Origin: JAPPHA01 sp963662705
GTDB lineage: Bacteria > Pseudomonadota > Alphaproteobacteria > Rhodobacterales > Rhodobacteraceae
Assembly (NCBI GenBank): GCA_963662705.2
Contig: OY759767.1
Location: 2,852,001-2,916,000 of the forward strand
Reading direction: 5' to 3'
DNA: 64,000 nucleotides
The stretch's first letter is position 1. Every line of letters starts with the position of its first letter. The position numbers were made by a program, and so were the translations under genes. The notes below the pieces were generated by a model. That model was not told the DNA's origin and did not search any database. It worked only from the letters and a program-made list of their open reading frames with translations. Of the stretch, positions 25,983 to 35,657 are shown piece by piece.

Positions 25983-26150
25983 TCAGTCAAATTGCCAGGA
26001 AAACACGGACGTGACGAAAATGGTCACGATCAGGAATACGATTGCGAACACGGCCGAATGATGGACGCGGTCACCCAATCCCAACCGTCTTCGGGACGCC
26101 CGGATCCAGCCGACAATTGCTCCTGCGAAAAATGCCAGAATCAGCAGCAC
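25983..26150 (-). CDS. Small two-span membrane protein (55 aa)
   Basis: An ORF starting at GTG 26150 behind GGGGGAAGGCGTC, a strong ribosome site. It has two hydrophobic spans, about residues 2-16 (VLLILAFFAGAIVGW) and 33-51 (AVFAIVFLIVTIFVTSVF), joined by a basic loop (RASRRRLGLGDRVHH). It lies 56 bp after the GNAT gene and ahead of the M48 gene on the same strand, so the three may be co-transcribed. The family is not recognised. Composition, ribosome site and position support a real gene. Confidence 0.6.
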   Translation of the reverse strand: MLLILAFFAGAIVGWIRASRRRLGLGDRVHHSAVFAIVFLIVTIFVTSVFSWQFD

Positions 26151-26206
26151 GACGCCTTCCCCCGCGTGTTCGGAACCTGAATTCGACCGAGCACCTGACG
26201 AAATTT

Positions 26207-26659
26207 CTATGGGTAGGCGTATTTGATGAACGGGGTCAAGGTGGCGACGCGATCATAAAGCCGGCGGGCAGTCCGGTTGTCGGCCCCCGTCAGCCAATAA
26301 ACTCCCGACGTACCGGCCATATCCGCGTGCTTCCCGACTTCGCTGATCAACTGCGCCCCGACCCCTTTCCCCCTCCACGACGGTTCGACGAAAAGGTCTT
26401 GCAGATAACAGCGGTCTTCGTCATCCCAGAACGACCGGTGGTAGAGAAAATTGACGAATCCCGGGTAAGTCGTCCCCGACACGGCCACGATGCAATACAT
26501 CCGCTCTTCGGAATTCGTGATTCTGGCCCAAGTGATTTCGAACTGCTTTTTCGAACGTTGCGAGCCATAGAACCGAAGATATTCGGCCCACATCCTCGAC
26601 CATGCCGGCCAATCAGCGCTTTCGGCGAGGCGCAACTCGAGTGAGTCAATGTTGATCAT
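26207..26659 (-). CDS. GNAT-family N-acetyltransferase
   Basis: A 150-residue acetyl-CoA-dependent acetyltransferase. The CoA-binding motif A is seen in LFVEPSWRGKGVGAQLI, with the usual strand before it (YLQDLFV) and the C-terminal TGADNRTARRLYDRVA where GNAT enzymes carry their last helix. The substrate may be an amine, amino acid or protein N-terminus; nothing in the sequence decides it. ATG 26659 begins at the natural first strand (MINIDSLELRLA). Confidence 0.85.
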   Translation of the reverse strand: MINIDSLELRLAESADWPAWSRMWAEYLRFYGSQRSKKQFEITWARITNSEERMYCIVAVSGTTYPGFVNFLYHRSFWDDEDRCYLQDLFVEPSWRGKGVGAQLISEVGKHADMAGTSGVYWLTGADNRTARRLYDRVATLTPFIKYAYP

Positions 26660-27489
26660 CCCGTAACCCCTTGGTCGGCCATGCTTCCGATCGTCCTGGT
26701 CGGGGTTTTATCTATGCCTCCGAAAATTGAAAGTCATCGCGACCGAATTCGCATCATCGGAGCAAATCTTTTCACAAGAAGTTGCCTCGAATTGGCGTCA
26801 AGAAAAGAACTGCGCGTGGTCGATCTGTTCTGCAAAAAGCTATTCGACGTCCATCCCCACAAGATCTTCACCGGCCGGATGAAAACAATCCGTCAAGGTC
26901 CGGATGGCCTCCGGATCAACGACAGCAACCGCCATGTCCGTGCCGTCGGTCGATTCGAATTGCTGGCCAAAACACGCTTGTTCGCATGGCTCCCCGAGTG
27001 AGCAAGGTCACCGGCAAACTCCAAATGGCGGCCTCCAAGGCGCTGGTACAGTGGTTCGGGATCCGGCCGGGCGACAGCATGCTCCCACATGCCGAAGGCG
27101 ACGTCGATCGCAACGAAATCCGGAAAAAGGCTGATCAAACCGAAGCGCGCTCCTGAAGACCGCCATCACTCTCGAGACAAGCCGTACTTGTGCCAATCGC
27201 CATCAAATCGCCGGATCCCCGGGCCACCCGGCCGTGTGGTCCCGAAAAGAGTCCGGCAGAACGCATCTCACTCTCGGATCCCGATCCGGCGTCGAGCCGA
27301 AGAGCGGACCGGTTCTGTTCCTGCAGATCAGGGACTGGCTGTCCGTGCAAACCGGTCTCAATCTCGACGCCGACAATCAGGGGCGTTTTCAAAGGGGTGA
27401 CAACGTTAAATGAGTCGGTTATTCGGACCCGCATTGAACGGGTCGGCAGCGACTCACGCGCATCTCATTTTGAAAGTCCTCCAACGCAA
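26660..27489. other. Gap upstream of dksA-like gene (about 830 bp)
   Basis: Open frames on both strands (for example plus 26681-27001 and minus 26893-27138) show no family, no good ribosome site and no shared pattern. The last 100 bp is AT-richer and likely carries the promoter of the DksA-like gene. No RNA gene or repeat is seen. Confidence 0.35.
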
Positions 27490-27909
27490 ATGAACAAGGT
27501 TGAACTTGAATCGGGCTACAGGCCTCACGACAACGAAACCTTCATGAACGAACGGCAGCTCCGATATTTTCGCCGGAAACTGCTTGACTGGAAGTCCTCA
27601 TTGCTCGCGGAAAGCAAGGACACGATCGTCGACATGCAGGCTGGCCATGGCAACCCCGCCGACATGGCTGATCGCGCCTCCGAGGAGACCGATCGATCAC
27701 TGGAACTCCGCACACGCGATCGTCAGCGTAAACTTGTGTCCAAGATCGACGAGGCTCTCCGGAGGATCGACGACGGATCCTACGGTTATTGCCTGGCGAC
27801 AGGAAAACCGATTTCGCTCAAGAGACTGGATGCCAGGCCAATCGCCACTCTCACCCTTGAGGCACAAGAACAACACGAACGCAACGAAAAGGTGTACCGC
27901 GACAGCTGA
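27490..27909 (+). CDS. dksA: DksA/TraR-family RNA polymerase-binding protein
   Basis: A 139-residue protein with the DksA layout: coiled-coil arms (FRRKLLDWKSSLLAESKDTI and RKLVSKIDEALRRIDD), the acidic/Ala tip region DMADRASEETDRS between them, and a C-terminal finger GSYGYCLATGKPISLKRLDARP. Only one Cys remains in the finger, as in the alphaproteobacterial form that lacks the four-Cys zinc site. It binds the secondary channel of RNA polymerase and adjusts transcription with ppGpp. Start ATG 27490 is chosen from homology; no clear ribosome site is seen and ATG 27544 is an alternative. Confidence 0.83.
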   Translation: MNKVELESGYRPHDNETFMNERQLRYFRRKLLDWKSSLLAESKDTIVDMQAGHGNPADMADRASEETDRSLELRTRDRQRKLVSKIDEALRRIDDGSYGYCLATGKPISLKRLDARPIATLTLEAQEQHERNEKVYRDS

Positions 27910-28259
27910 GAGTTGCCTTCGGGCCACGTATTCCGAACAGCTGCGACGGGGCCAATCATCGAGAACAATGACAGACCGGAGCCGGAAAACCGGCGCGGGA
28001 CCAGGTTGGTGATGGTTCAAGAAAATTGGAGGAATCGAGCTTCGTCCCGCTTGCGGCTTTCGATGGGGTGATTCGCGAAGTCCGGCGACATTCTGCGTCG
28101 GGGAAGCGTGTTGAAGCCCCCCGGTCGCCAGGTCAGGAAATCTCTACACCGGACTTGCACTGCACTTGCCTGAAAATTTTTTGGGGAATCCCCGATGATT
28201 GAATTGAGCAGTACAAGTGATGCCAGACGCCAAAACGCCTCCAGCCGGAGTCTGATTCC
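27910..28259. other. Gap of 350 bp, no gene seen
   Basis: Between the dksA-like gene and the EamA transporter. No open frame with recognisable content. An AT-rich patch with a T-run (28170-28215) may contain the promoter of the transporter gene. Confidence 0.35.
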
Positions 28260-29225
28260 TTGAGACGGGTGCTTCCTGCGCTTCCTGTAACGACCGGCAC
28301 ATTGTTGCTCATGATCGTCATGGGGACCATGTGGGGACTCCAGTTTTCCATGCTGAAGCGTGCGGGTCAGGGCGGGTATTCTGACTTGACGCTGATCACG
28401 TTCGCACTGGTCCTTCTCTCGGTTGCCTTCCTGGCCCTGTCAGCCGCGCGTGGAGAGTTGATCCGCCCGGAAAGACGACTGCTTGCCTTTTTTCTTGTAA
28501 CCGCGATCCTCGGATACATTATTCCCTTGGGTGCGACGCTTTATGCAGCGACGGTGCTCGGTGCGGGCATCCTGACGATGATCGCCTGCCTTTCTCCGGT
28601 CATCGCCGTCGCCGGCGCGCTTGTTCTTCGCGTCGAATCCGTATCGTTCCGTCGTTCCGTCGCCGTCGGCCTCGGGTGCATCTCGGTCGGCCTGATCACG
28701 TTGCCGGAATTCGAAATGCAGGGATTCGGAAACCTGCCGTGGATTGCCGTCGCCATCGTTGTCCCGCTTTGTTACGGATTCGAGTCAATCTATGTTTCCA
28801 GGTTCTGGCCCGTCGGCATGACACCGCTTCAGGCCGTGACCGGCGAAACCCTGGTCGCCGCATTGATCGTATTTCCGGTGTTTCTCCTGCATGGCGACCC
28901 GGGACTCCAGTCCATCAAGTGGTCGGGGGCCGAATTCGCGCTTCTCGTCTTCGTCGCAGCCGGCATCATCGAGGGAATCGCGTACTTCAGGATAATCCAG
29001 AGCAGCGGAGCCGTGTTCGTGAACTTCGGATCATTCGTCGGGCTCGTCTCCGGCGTTTGCTGGGGGATGGTCTTGTTCAGCGAAACCCATGGACCCAATA
29101 TCTGGATTGCCGTCGCGATTCTTGTCGCCGCCCTCGCCCTCGCCACCCAATCCCGGACAGCTGGTGGATCCTCCCGAAACCCGGCAGGATCCGGGGATTC
29201 AGACGATTCACCGGGGTTTCGATGA
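28260..29225 (+). CDS. EamA/DMT-superfamily transporter
   Basis: A 321-residue inner-membrane protein with about ten hydrophobic spans arranged as two EamA repeats (first MIVMGTMWGLQFSMLK...LSPVIAVAGALVL, second IAVAIVVPLCYGFESIYV...GSFVGLVSGVCWGMV). Family members export amino acids or other metabolites. The longest frame begins with TTG 28260; an ATG at 28311 would remove only the first few residues of the first span, so the start is uncertain. It stands alone, 138 bp before the peptide transporter operon. Confidence 0.82.
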   Translation: MRRVLPALPVTTGTLLLMIVMGTMWGLQFSMLKRAGQGGYSDLTLITFALVLLSVAFLALSAARGELIRPERRLLAFFLVTAILGYIIPLGATLYAATVLGAGILTMIACLSPVIAVAGALVLRVESVSFRRSVAVGLGCISVGLITLPEFEMQGFGNLPWIAVAIVVPLCYGFESIYVSRFWPVGMTPLQAVTGETLVAALIVFPVFLLHGDPGLQSIKWSGAEFALLVFVAAGIIEGIAYFRIIQSSGAVFVNFGSFVGLVSGVCWGMVLFSETHGPNIWIAVAILVAALALATQSRTAGGSSRNPAGSGDSDDSPGFR

Positions 29226-29363
29226 GGTAACCCCTCGCAATTCTGCGAAAATATCAACTCGGACATTGTGACTTGGGCCAAATCGTGTTTTTCTGAAGGT
29301 GCGTGGTGAATGTCACCGCGCGGATACTCAAGTTCCGCGGTGCGCCGGATGGAACGAGCCTGA

Positions 29364-30368
29364 ATGGATACCAAAACGAGTTCCATACTCGACGTCGACG
29401 GCCTGGAAACCGTGTTTCAGACCCGTGCCGGGGCCATCCACGCGGTCAACTCGGTCAGCTTCACACTGAAACCGGGCGAACTCCTCGGAGTCGTCGGTGA
29501 GAGCGGTTCCGGGAAATCGGTCACCATGATGTCTCTCATCGGGTTGTTGCCATCGCCTCCCGCCGAAATTCGCAATGGCCGGGTAAACTTCGACGGGCGG
29601 GAAATTCTCGGGTTGCCGGAAAAAGAACTCAGGCTGATTCGTGGCCGTGAAATCGGCCTGATCTTCCAGGACCCGATGACGTCACTGAATCCCGTGTTCA
29701 CCGTTGGCTTTCAGATCATGGAGCCGTTACGCGAACACCTCCGGCTCTCACGCAGGCAGGCAATTGAACGGGCGACGTACCTGTTGGACCTCGTGGGCAT
29801 CCCCGACGCACGGAAGCGCTTGTCGGATTACCCGCATCAGTTTTCCGGCGGAATGCGGCAGCGCGTCATGATTGCCATTGCCCTTGCGTGCGATCCCAAG
29901 GTGCTCATCGCCGATGAACCGACAACCGCGCTGGATGTCACGATCCAGGCGCAGATCCTGGAACTGATCAAGTCCATCCGTCACAAGCTCGGGATGGCGA
30001 TAATCTGGATCACCCATGACCTGGGCGTCATCGCGGGGATCGCCGACCGGGTTGCCGTGATGTACGGGGGCCAGATCGTTGAACACGCGCCGGTCAGGGA
30101 ACTGTTCGCCGATCCCTGCCATCCCTACACGCAAGCCCTTCTCAAGACGGTCCCCAGTATCAGGGGGGCCCGAAGCGACCGCCTGAATTCAATTGGCGGA
30201 CAACCTCCGATCATGACCGGCACTCCAAGGACCTGTTCGTTCCAGCCGCGGTGCACACGTGCGTTCGCACGGTGCACGACAGCGAATCCGGCCAGAACGA
30301 ACATCGCGGACGATCATGATGTTGCATGTTTCCTCTACGAGCCTGAAGGGAATCCGGCCGATGGCTGA
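29364..30368 (+). CDS. dppD: Peptide/opine-type ABC transporter ATPase (DppD-like)
   Basis: A 334-residue Dpp/Opp-family ATPase. Walker A is GESGSGKS, the signature is FSGGMRQRVMIAIAL, Walker B is VLIADEPTTALD, and the switch His is in IWITHDLGVI. The C-terminal oligopeptide domain with spaced Cys (CSFQPRCTRAFARC, DHDVACFLY) is a site for an iron-sulphur cluster in this family. It is the first of five genes, overlapping the second ATPase gene by 8 bp. The true cargo could be peptides, opines or sugars, as the class is broad. Confidence 0.87.
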   Translation: MDTKTSSILDVDGLETVFQTRAGAIHAVNSVSFTLKPGELLGVVGESGSGKSVTMMSLIGLLPSPPAEIRNGRVNFDGREILGLPEKELRLIRGREIGLIFQDPMTSLNPVFTVGFQIMEPLREHLRLSRRQAIERATYLLDLVGIPDARKRLSDYPHQFSGGMRQRVMIAIALACDPKVLIADEPTTALDVTIQAQILELIKSIRHKLGMAIIWITHDLGVIAGIADRVAVMYGGQIVEHAPVRELFADPCHPYTQALLKTVPSIRGARSDRLNSIGGQPPIMTGTPRTCSFQPRCTRAFARCTTANPARTNIADDHDVACFLYEPEGNPADG

Positions 30369-31371
30369 AAAAGGAACATCCACTCCGCTGGTCAGCGTCC
30401 GGGGATTGAAAATGCACTTCCCGATTCTCGCGGGCGTTTTCCGCCGAAGGGTCGGCGAAGTAAAGGCCGTCGACGATGTGTCATTCGAAATCCACGAGGG
30501 CGAGACGCTTGGCCTGGTTGGCGAATCGGGCTGCGGAAAGTCCACGGTCGGCCGGTCGATCCTGCGGCTCCATGAAATCACGGCCGGAGAAATCGAAATC
30601 GGCGGGAAACCGATCAGCAGCATCTCCGGTCGTGAACTGCGGCAGGCCCGGCCAACGATGCAGATGGTCTTCCAGGACCCGCAAGCGAGTCTCAATCCGA
30701 GGATGACCGTATCGGCGATCATTTCCGAACCTCTGGACGAGCATACCGACTATCCGTCGGCGAAGAAAATCGACCGGGTCAGGGAGTTGATGGATGCTGT
30801 TGGTCTCAACCGGGACTTCATGAACCGGTATCCGCACGAGTTTTCGGGCGGGCAACGGCAGAGGATCGGAATTGCGCGCGCGCTGGCTCTGAACCCGAAA
30901 TTCGTGGTGTGCGACGAACCGATCGCCGCCCTTGACGTGTCGATACAGGCACAGGTCATCAATCTGCTGGAAGATCTGCAAACCGAGTTCGGCCTGACAT
31001 ACCTTTTCATCAGCCATGACCTGTCGATGGTCCGCCACATGACCAGCAGGGTCGCGGTGATGTACCTCGGAAAAATCGTCGAGTCCGCTCCACGCGATGA
31101 ACTGTACGAATCCCCCCGCCATCCCTACACGCAAGCGCTGCTTTCCGCGGTTCCGGAGCCGGATCCGCTCAGCGAATCTCACCGCGAGCGGATTATCCTG
31201 AAAGGCGACGTCCCGTCGCCAGCCGACCCACCCAAGGGTTGCAACTTCTGCACGCGTTGTCCATTTGTCATGGACGTTTGCAAGTCCGTTTCGCCGGGGA
31301 TCGTGGAACTGTCAAAAGGTCACGAAGTTGCGTGCCATCTATACGCAAATCCGGCGCCGGCATCAGCGTGA
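30361..31371 (+). CDS. dppF: Peptide-type ABC transporter ATPase (DppF-like)
   Basis: A 336-residue partner ATPase. Walker A is GESGCGKST, signature FSGGQRQRIGIARAL, Walker B FVVCDEPIAALD, switch His in FISHDLSMV, and a C-terminal Cys set (GCNFCTRCPFVMDVC, VACHLY). The start is ATG 30361, overlapping the previous stop by 8 bp (ATGGCTGA), which fits translational coupling. Together with the first ATPase it forms the usual heterodimer driving the permease pair downstream. Confidence 0.87.
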   Translation: MAEKGTSTPLVSVRGLKMHFPILAGVFRRRVGEVKAVDDVSFEIHEGETLGLVGESGCGKSTVGRSILRLHEITAGEIEIGGKPISSISGRELRQARPTMQMVFQDPQASLNPRMTVSAIISEPLDEHTDYPSAKKIDRVRELMDAVGLNRDFMNRYPHEFSGGQRQRIGIARALALNPKFVVCDEPIAALDVSIQAQVINLLEDLQTEFGLTYLFISHDLSMVRHMTSRVAVMYLGKIVESAPRDELYESPRHPYTQALLSAVPEPDPLSESHRERIILKGDVPSPADPPKGCNFCTRCPFVMDVCKSVSPGIVELSKGHEVACHLYANPAPASA

Positions 31372-31431
31372 AACCGGGATCACATCGGGGGGCGTGAGGC
31401 AACGAGCACAACCAGAAAGAAAGGAACTGAC

Positions 31432-33129
31432 ATGAAATGCAAGAATCTAGTCGCGCTGTCAGCATTTGCGGCGATCTTTTCCCTGCCCGCAAATGCCGAG
31501 AGAGGTGCGGACGGCCACGTCAATATCATTTATTGGCAGGCGGCCTCGATCCTGAACCCGTTCCTGTCGGGCGGAACCAAGGATATCGAAAGTTCATCAC
31601 TCGTCATCGAACCGCTTGCCCGTTACGATCAGGACGGGAACATGGTTCCATGGCTTGCAGCGGAAATCCCGACCGTGGCCAACGGAGGGGTCGCGGAAGA
31701 TCTGACATCGATTACGTGGAAAATCCAGCCTGGCATCATCTGGTCGGACGGAACACCGTTTACGGCTCACGACGTTCAGTTCACGGCGGAGTACTGCATG
31801 CACCCGGAAGGCGGCTGCCAGCAGTCGACGAGTTATTCGGATGTCGAGAGCGTTGACGTTCTGGACGACCTGACCGTCAAGGTCACGTTTTCGACGCCCA
31901 AGCCGTTCCCGTATGGGCCATTCGTCGGCGCCGAGAGTCCGATCATCCAGAAAGCCCAGTTCCAGGACTGTATTGGTGCTAAGGCTCCAGAATGTACGGA
32001 ACAGAACTTCGGCCCCCTTGGGACCGGTCCGTTCCGGGTCACGGAATTCCGCGCCAATGACGTCATTTCCATGGAGGCGAACCCGAATTACCGCGATCCC
32101 GCGAAACCGAGATTCGCAACGCTGACGTTCAAGGGCGGTGGCGATGCCGCGGCCGCTGCACGGTCAGTGCTCGAAACCGGTGAGTTCGATTACGCCTGGA
32201 ATCTCCAGATCGACCCGGCGATCCTGAACCAGATGTCGGAAGCCGGCAAAGGCACCGTCATCGCCGCCTTCGGAACCGCGGTCGAGAGACTGATGGTGAA
32301 TTTGACCGATCCGTCGCCGGACCTTGGAGACGCTCGTTCGACCGCGAACGGCGGCCCACACCCGTTTCTGACTGATCCGGCCGTTCGCCGTGCCCTGTCC
32401 GTGGCGATTGACAGGAACCTGCTTTCGGAGGTTGGTTACGGCTCCGCAGGAAAGGCTACCTGCAACGTTTTGCCAGCTCCGGCGATCTATGCATCAACTG
32501 CCAACGACGAATGCCTGGTTCAGGACATTGACAAGGCCAATGCAATTCTTGACGAAGCGGGCTGGATGCCTGGCTCAGACGGCGTCCGCGAAAAGGACGG
32601 CGTTCGCCTGTCGATTCTCTACCAGACCTCGACCAATGCGGTGCGCCAGGACACGCAGGCGCTGGTCAAGCAATGGTGGAGCGAAATCGGTGTCGAAACC
32701 GAGCTGAAAAACATTGACGCTTCCGTGTTTTTCGGAGGAGACCAATCGAGCCCCGACACCTTCCAGAAGTTCTATGCCGACATCGAAATGTACACCAATC
32801 TGTTCTCGGGAACAGACCCGGAAACGTACATGAACAACTGGACATGCGACGAAATCCCCAGCCCGGAGAACAACTGGCTCGGCAACAATATGCCCCGCTA
32901 TTGCAATCCGGACTACGATGCGCTTGCGTCAGAACTCGGGAACACTGCCGATCTCTCCGAGCGGGCACGGATCGCCATGGAAATGAACGACATGCTGATG
33001 CAGGAAGGGGCAATGATTCCCCTCATTCACCGTGGTCGCGTTTCCGCGCACGCCAACGCGCTCGGAGGCGTCATCCTGAACACCTGGGACAGCGAACTCT
33101 GGAACGCCGCCGACTGGTATCGTCAGTAA
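31432..33129 (+). CDS. Peptide-type ABC transporter substrate-binding protein (SBP family 5)
   Basis: A 565-residue periplasmic binding protein. Residues 1-22 are a signal peptide (MKCKNLVALSAFAAIFSLPA, cut near ANA). The family 5 pattern is clear: LAAEIPTVANGG, WSDGTPFTAHDVQFTAEY, VKVTFSTPKPFPYGP, GTGPFRVTEF, NPNYRD and AVRRALSVAIDRNLL. Two Cys pairs may form disulphides (CMHPEGGC, CIGAKAPEC). It lies between the ATPase and permease genes, an order known for opine/peptide systems. A ribosome site AAAGGAACTGAC precedes the ATG. Confidence 0.88.
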   Translation: MKCKNLVALSAFAAIFSLPANAERGADGHVNIIYWQAASILNPFLSGGTKDIESSSLVIEPLARYDQDGNMVPWLAAEIPTVANGGVAEDLTSITWKIQPGIIWSDGTPFTAHDVQFTAEYCMHPEGGCQQSTSYSDVESVDVLDDLTVKVTFSTPKPFPYGPFVGAESPIIQKAQFQDCIGAKAPECTEQNFGPLGTGPFRVTEFRANDVISMEANPNYRDPAKPRFATLTFKGGGDAAAAARSVLETGEFDYAWNLQIDPAILNQMSEAGKGTVIAAFGTAVERLMVNLTDPSPDLGDARSTANGGPHPFLTDPAVRRALSVAIDRNLLSEVGYGSAGKATCNVLPAPAIYASTANDECLVQDIDKANAILDEAGWMPGSDGVREKDGVRLSILYQTSTNAVRQDTQALVKQWWSEIGVETELKNIDASVFFGGDQSSPDTFQKFYADIEMYTNLFSGTDPETYMNNWTCDEIPSPENNWLGNNMPRYCNPDYDALASELGNTADLSERARIAMEMNDMLMQEGAMIPLIHRGRVSAHANALGGVILNTWDSELWNAADWYRQ

Positions 33130-33203
33130 TATTCGCTTGTTGTGCTATCCCGGAGTCACCTCCGGGGTAGCACTCCGTCAAGTACGTAATCGCCGGGTTG
33201 CCG

Positions 33204-34214
33204 ATGCTGAACTACACAATTCGCCGGCTTCTGTTTACGGTTCCGGTTCTCCTGTTCATCAGTTTCGCAATTTTCCTGCTTCTCGATCTCGCGCCGAACG
33301 ACCCGACAGGAAACCTGCCGCTGACGATTCCTCCAGACGTGCGGGAGAAGATTCGCCAGTCTCTCGGACTCGGCGAGCCGATTCACATCAGGTACCTTTA
33401 CTGGTGCATCCAGTTTTTCGTCAACGAACCCCTGAACATCCTGGAGCAGTGGACAGGCATGCAGTTCGGCGACGGCAGCCGCCTTCGGGTTCAGAGCTGG
33501 GCAACGCGTTCGCCCGTCGTTGACCTGATCGTCGAACGCCTCCCCCAAACCCTTTGGGTCGTGGGCATGTCCTACGTGGTCGGGATACTGATCGCTATAC
33601 CGATCGGCGTCATTTCCGCATACAGGCAGTACAGCTGGTTTGACCAGGCCGGTACTTTCGTATCGATGGTCGGATTTTCGGTGCCGACGTTTTTCACCGG
33701 CGTCCTGATGATCGTGGTCTTTTCGGTCCAACTGGACTGGTTTCCGTCAATTTACGACACAACCCACCGTGTCACCGACTGGGACAGCTTTCTTTTCCAG
33801 GTACGGCAGATGGTGATGCCGGTCTCCGTGCTGGCGCTGTTCAACGCGGCCCAGATCAGCCGTTTCATGAGGGCGTCAATGCTTGACAACCTGACCCAGG
33901 ACTACGTGAGGACGGCCAGGGCGAAAGGAATCAAGGAGCACGTCGTGCTTCTTGTTCACGTACTCCGGAATTCGCTCATTCCGGTCGTGACCGTTATCGC
34001 TCTGGGGATACCACAGGTATTCGGCGGCGCGATCATTACCGAGCAGGTTTTCAAGGTCAATGGACTGGGGCAACTCCTGATCATCGGGATACAGGGAGCC
34101 GACATTCCGCTCGTCCAGACCCTCACATTCATATTCGCGGTCCTGATCGTGTTTTTCAATCTCGTTGCCGATCTCCTCTACGGCATCCTGGATCCGAGGA
34201 TCAGGTATGACTGA
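33204..34214 (+). CDS. Peptide-type ABC transporter permease (DppB/OppB-like)
   Basis: A 336-residue permease with six spans. The first span is IRRLLFTVPVLLFISFAIFL, followed by a periplasmic loop, and the coupling motif is RTARAKGIKEHVVLLVHVLRNSLIPV. ATG 33204 is preferred over the TTG six bases earlier. Its stop overlaps the next permease start (ATGACTGA). Confidence 0.87.
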   Translation: MLNYTIRRLLFTVPVLLFISFAIFLLLDLAPNDPTGNLPLTIPPDVREKIRQSLGLGEPIHIRYLYWCIQFFVNEPLNILEQWTGMQFGDGSRLRVQSWATRSPVVDLIVERLPQTLWVVGMSYVVGILIAIPIGVISAYRQYSWFDQAGTFVSMVGFSVPTFFTGVLMIVVFSVQLDWFPSIYDTTHRVTDWDSFLFQVRQMVMPVSVLALFNAAQISRFMRASMLDNLTQDYVRTARAKGIKEHVVLLVHVLRNSLIPVVTVIALGIPQVFGGAIITEQVFKVNGLGQLLIIGIQGADIPLVQTLTFIFAVLIVFFNLVADLLYGILDPRIRYD

Positions 34215-35124
34215 GTCAGGACCGACGAACACGGCCCTTTCCGACCAGCATCGATCCCACTGGGCAGATGTCCGGGACCAGTTCCTGACGCACCGGGGCG
34301 CAACCCTGGGGATGATCTTTTTCGTGTTTGTCTGCCTCGCGGTCCTCTTCGGACCGTTCCTGTGGACCCTTGAGCCCCAAACGATCGACATACGCGCCAA
34401 GAACCAGGGACCGAGCCTGGCCCACCCCATGGGAACCGACCAACTCGGCCGCGACACATTTGCCCAGGTTCTTGCAGGCGGCCAAGTTTCACTGGCCGTC
34501 GGAGTGACGGCGATGTTCCTGTCGCTTGTTCTCGGCACCCTTGTCGGCGTTCTCGCGGGGTTTTTCCGCCGGGTCGACGGGCCGCTGATGCGGCTGACCG
34601 ATCTCTTTCTCGCGTTGCCGCTCTTGCCGCTGCTTCTCGTCATCATCATGTTGTTCCGCGATACCTTGCGCGCGGCGTTCGGTCCGGAAACCGGAATTTT
34701 CATCCTGATCGTGTTCGTGATCGGCATCACGAGCTGGATGCAGACAGCCAGAATCGTCCGCGGAGACGTCCTGGCTCTCAAGGAACGCGAATTCGTCATA
34801 GCGGCACGATCCATCGGGACACCGCCCCATCGACTGATACTCCGTCACGTTCTCCCGAACGTACTGTCCCCGATCATGGTCTCGGCAACGCTCGGGATTG
34901 CCAACGCCATCATTACCGAGTCTGCGCTTTCGTTCCTCGGCCTCGGATTTCCGTCGGATTTTCCGACCTGGGGCCGCCTCCTTTTTGACAGCACGAACTT
35001 CATGACGCTCAATCCGGAGCGGGTCATCTGGCCCGGACTGGCGATTTCCCTCACTGTTCTCAGCGTGAACTATATCGGCGACGGGCTCAGGGACGCACTG
35101 GATCCGCGCATCCGGGGGCGCTGA
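34207..35124 (+). CDS. Peptide-type ABC transporter permease (DppC/OppC-like)
   Basis: A 305-residue permease, partner of the upstream one. It has the OppC N-terminal region (RGATLGMIFFVFVCLAVLFGP, HPMGTDQLGRDTFAQVL) and the coupling motif AARSIGTPPHRLILRHVLPNVLSPI. It ends with RDALDPRIRGR, the usual OppC tail. Overlap with the previous gene by 8 bp implies coupling. It closes the five-gene operon. Confidence 0.87.
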   Translation: MTESGPTNTALSDQHRSHWADVRDQFLTHRGATLGMIFFVFVCLAVLFGPFLWTLEPQTIDIRAKNQGPSLAHPMGTDQLGRDTFAQVLAGGQVSLAVGVTAMFLSLVLGTLVGVLAGFFRRVDGPLMRLTDLFLALPLLPLLLVIIMLFRDTLRAAFGPETGIFILIVFVIGITSWMQTARIVRGDVLALKEREFVIAARSIGTPPHRLILRHVLPNVLSPIMVSATLGIANAIITESALSFLGLGFPSDFPTWGRLLFDSTNFMTLNPERVIWPGLAISLTVLSVNYIGDGLRDALDPRIRGR

Positions 35125-35348
35125 ACTCGCGATTCCTCGACCCGGTGACTTGCGTGCGTTTTTTGTTGTTCGGGATCTGAACCCGGCATGCAGTTTTTCG
35201 AGTGCGGAAATTACAACTCTTCAAGTTCGGCAAATCCAACCGCGAAACCGCGGGTGGCAGTGACCATTTACGGACGGAGGAGTTTCCATCCGTGCCCCAC
35301 AAGTGTCGCTGAACTTTCGAACCCCACGTCGCTGGCGAGGAAACGAAG

Positions 35349-35609
35349 ATGATCATGGTCGGGTCCGCCGCACGGGTTCTCAAGGACCATGGGTTCCGAT
35401 TTCTGGTTCTGCCGGCCTGCAGCGCGGATCCGAACTCGATCGAGATGGCCTTCCCAAAGTCGACGGCTCACCTCCGACGCATTGGGGCACGGAACTTCGA
35501 TTATCCCGTCGCCCGGATCGAAGAAATATGCGGCCTCTTTTCGCCAGGTGAATGCTGAAACGACTTCTGCGTCAGGGCAGACAACGCACGGGTTAGCAGC
35601 TCTCGTTGA
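35349..35609 (+). pseudogene. Remnant of an IS630-type transposase C-terminus
   Basis: The reading contains LPACSADPNSIEMAF, AHLRRIGARNFDYPVARIEEICGLFSPGEC, then an in-frame TGA where the family has Trp (CWN), then NDFCV. This follows the IS630 DDE C-terminal pattern (LPxYSPDLNPIEMAFSKLKAHLR...ICDLF...ECWNYF). The N-terminal part with the first two Asp residues is absent, and no terminal repeats are visible. It is an old fragment, not an active element. Confidence 0.72.
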
Positions 35610-35657
35610 CCGCGCACTGCCAACGAGGGGCATGGAGGCTATGATCTTGTCTTGCTT

